DNA of 64,000 bases, taken from contig JAEWKK010000020.1 of the NCBI GenBank assembly GCA_023386045.1, positions 62,001 through 126,000 of the forward strand, in the 5' to 3' direction. A program made the position numbers and the translations under genes. The DNA is from Bacteroidota bacterium (GTDB taxonomy: Bacteria; Bacteroidota; Bacteroidia; Chitinophagales; Chitinophagaceae). The notes under the pieces were generated by a model. It worked only from the letters and a program-made list of their open reading frames with translations. It searched no databases and was not told the origin of the DNA. Below are positions 63,677 through 64,000 of this stretch, one piece after another (position 1 is the first letter of the stretch; the number at the start of each line of letters is the position of its first letter).

Positions 63677-64000
63677 TCAGTACAACTGAGTTTTAATAAA
63701 TTTCAGTTCAAAGCATAAGTCTTAAGGCAAGTTTTTCAATAATTAGATGCAAGAGGGCTCGCATCCACTTGCGTTCTACTTCGGTGGACTGAGACGGAAA
63801 TCCTCCGAGCGGAGCGATGAGATTGGAGAATAACCAAGTGAAAAGCAACCAAAGTTGCTTTGAGCGTAGGTTACGAGCGAAGCTCAGTCCGACCCTCAAC
63901 TTTGTCAAATTTTATTTTGCCCTTCCAGGAGTAATTATTGGTTGATCTCCAAAGCCTTTGATTTTAATCATTGAAAATCAGTTCAAAACCGGTTAGGTGT
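63677..64000. other. Structured, GC-richer non-coding element at right end
   Basis: Bases ~63746-63890 contrast with the AT-rich surroundings and can fold extensively: GATGC/GCATC at 63746-63765, GGACTGAG (63786-63793) with CTCAGTCC (63883-63890), CACTTG (63766-63771) with CAAGTG (63835-63840), and a hairpin AAAGCAAC / GTTGCTTT (63842-63861). A short ORF on the minus strand (63708-63908) is probably not a gene. The rest (63891-64000) is AT-rich with no gene. It may be an RNA or a mobile-element remnant. Confidence 0.55.

Noticed and set aside
63708..63908. 66-residue minus-strand ORF at the right edge
   Set aside because: It coincides with nested stems, has no start context and its sequence is explained by the structured element.
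1..64000. tRNA, rRNA, prophage or insertion sequence
   Set aside because: None was recognised on reading both strands; no transposase, integrase or phage structural gene is present. A covariance search could still reveal a small RNA.

Overview
The window is a chromosomal segment of a Bacteroidota bacterium, most likely a Chitinophagaceae-like member of the Chitinophagales. The reasons are the gliding ABC ATPase GldA, two secreted proteins with type IX secretion (T9SS) sorting domains, a TonB-plug protein, a fused 2-oxoacid:acceptor oxidoreductase, and several promoters of the Bacteroidota form (TTG, about 19 bases, TAnnTTTG). I see no rRNA, tRNA, CRISPR array, prophage or transposase.

Layout. 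0-4.5 kb: the tail of a SulP anion transporter with two beta-carbonic anhydrases (an inorganic-carbon module), a zinc-ribbon protein, an MHS-type MFS transporter and its small partner. 4.9-9.1 kb: gldA, eno, a DivIC/FtsB protein, a small conserved protein and nth. 9.3-20 kb: a large GAF-like protein, a 1208-residue fusion of metallophosphatase, kinase-like region and Omp85 barrel, an SdiA-regulated-type lipoprotein, an HD-domain protein fused to a Pycsar-effector (PycTM) membrane domain, and korA. 20-25 kb: nadB, an LpxL-type acyltransferase, a CstB-like persulfide dioxygenase-rhodanese with an ArsR-family regulator, and tsaB. 25-32 kb: cell-envelope proteins, a PfpI/DJ-1 protein, and a divergent pair (2H phosphoesterase / UmuD-like protein lacking both catalytic residues) around a palindrome, followed by an Fpg/Nei glycosylase. 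32-40 kb: a one-domain asparaginase, a frameshifted di-haem peroxidase, a receiver protein, S1/P1 nuclease, a TonB-plug protein and a T9SS lectin. 40-50 kb: IcmF, an AAA ATPase behind an 18-bp palindrome, an AmgK-like kinase fused to a RapZ C-terminal domain divergent from a MurU-like nucleotidyltransferase (wall-sugar recycling), and an M1 peptidase. 50-64 kb: metallophosphoesterase, trehalase, RidA, a degenerate 3-hydroxyacyl-CoA dehydrogenase, a second 2H protein with the same palindrome, an SPL-like radical SAM protein, RtcB, a T9SS GH9 cellulase, a transglutaminase-like protein and a COG4299 acyltransferase-like protein.

The intergenic DNA is unusual. Three kinds of short repeats fill most gaps: about 100-bp elements with ATCACAGATTACAC termini, degenerate word repeats built from catagc/ccatag/gaacta words, and gtgagtagt repeats. 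They tend to abut gene 3' ends and in places supply the last codons.

The most interesting candidate system is a putative damage- or stress-linked regulon. Two degenerate 2H phosphoesterase genes carry the same operator (TTRCTAA-N5-TTAGTAA). One is divergent from a UmuD-like protein in which the catalytic Ser and Lys are replaced by Ala and Arg at exactly the UmuD spacing; the other sits 64 bases before an SPL-like radical SAM gene. The HD-PycTM fusion, the three-part phosphatase/kinase-like/Omp85 protein and the AmgK-RapZ fusion are also worth following. All functional calls were made by reading motifs; no database search was run.
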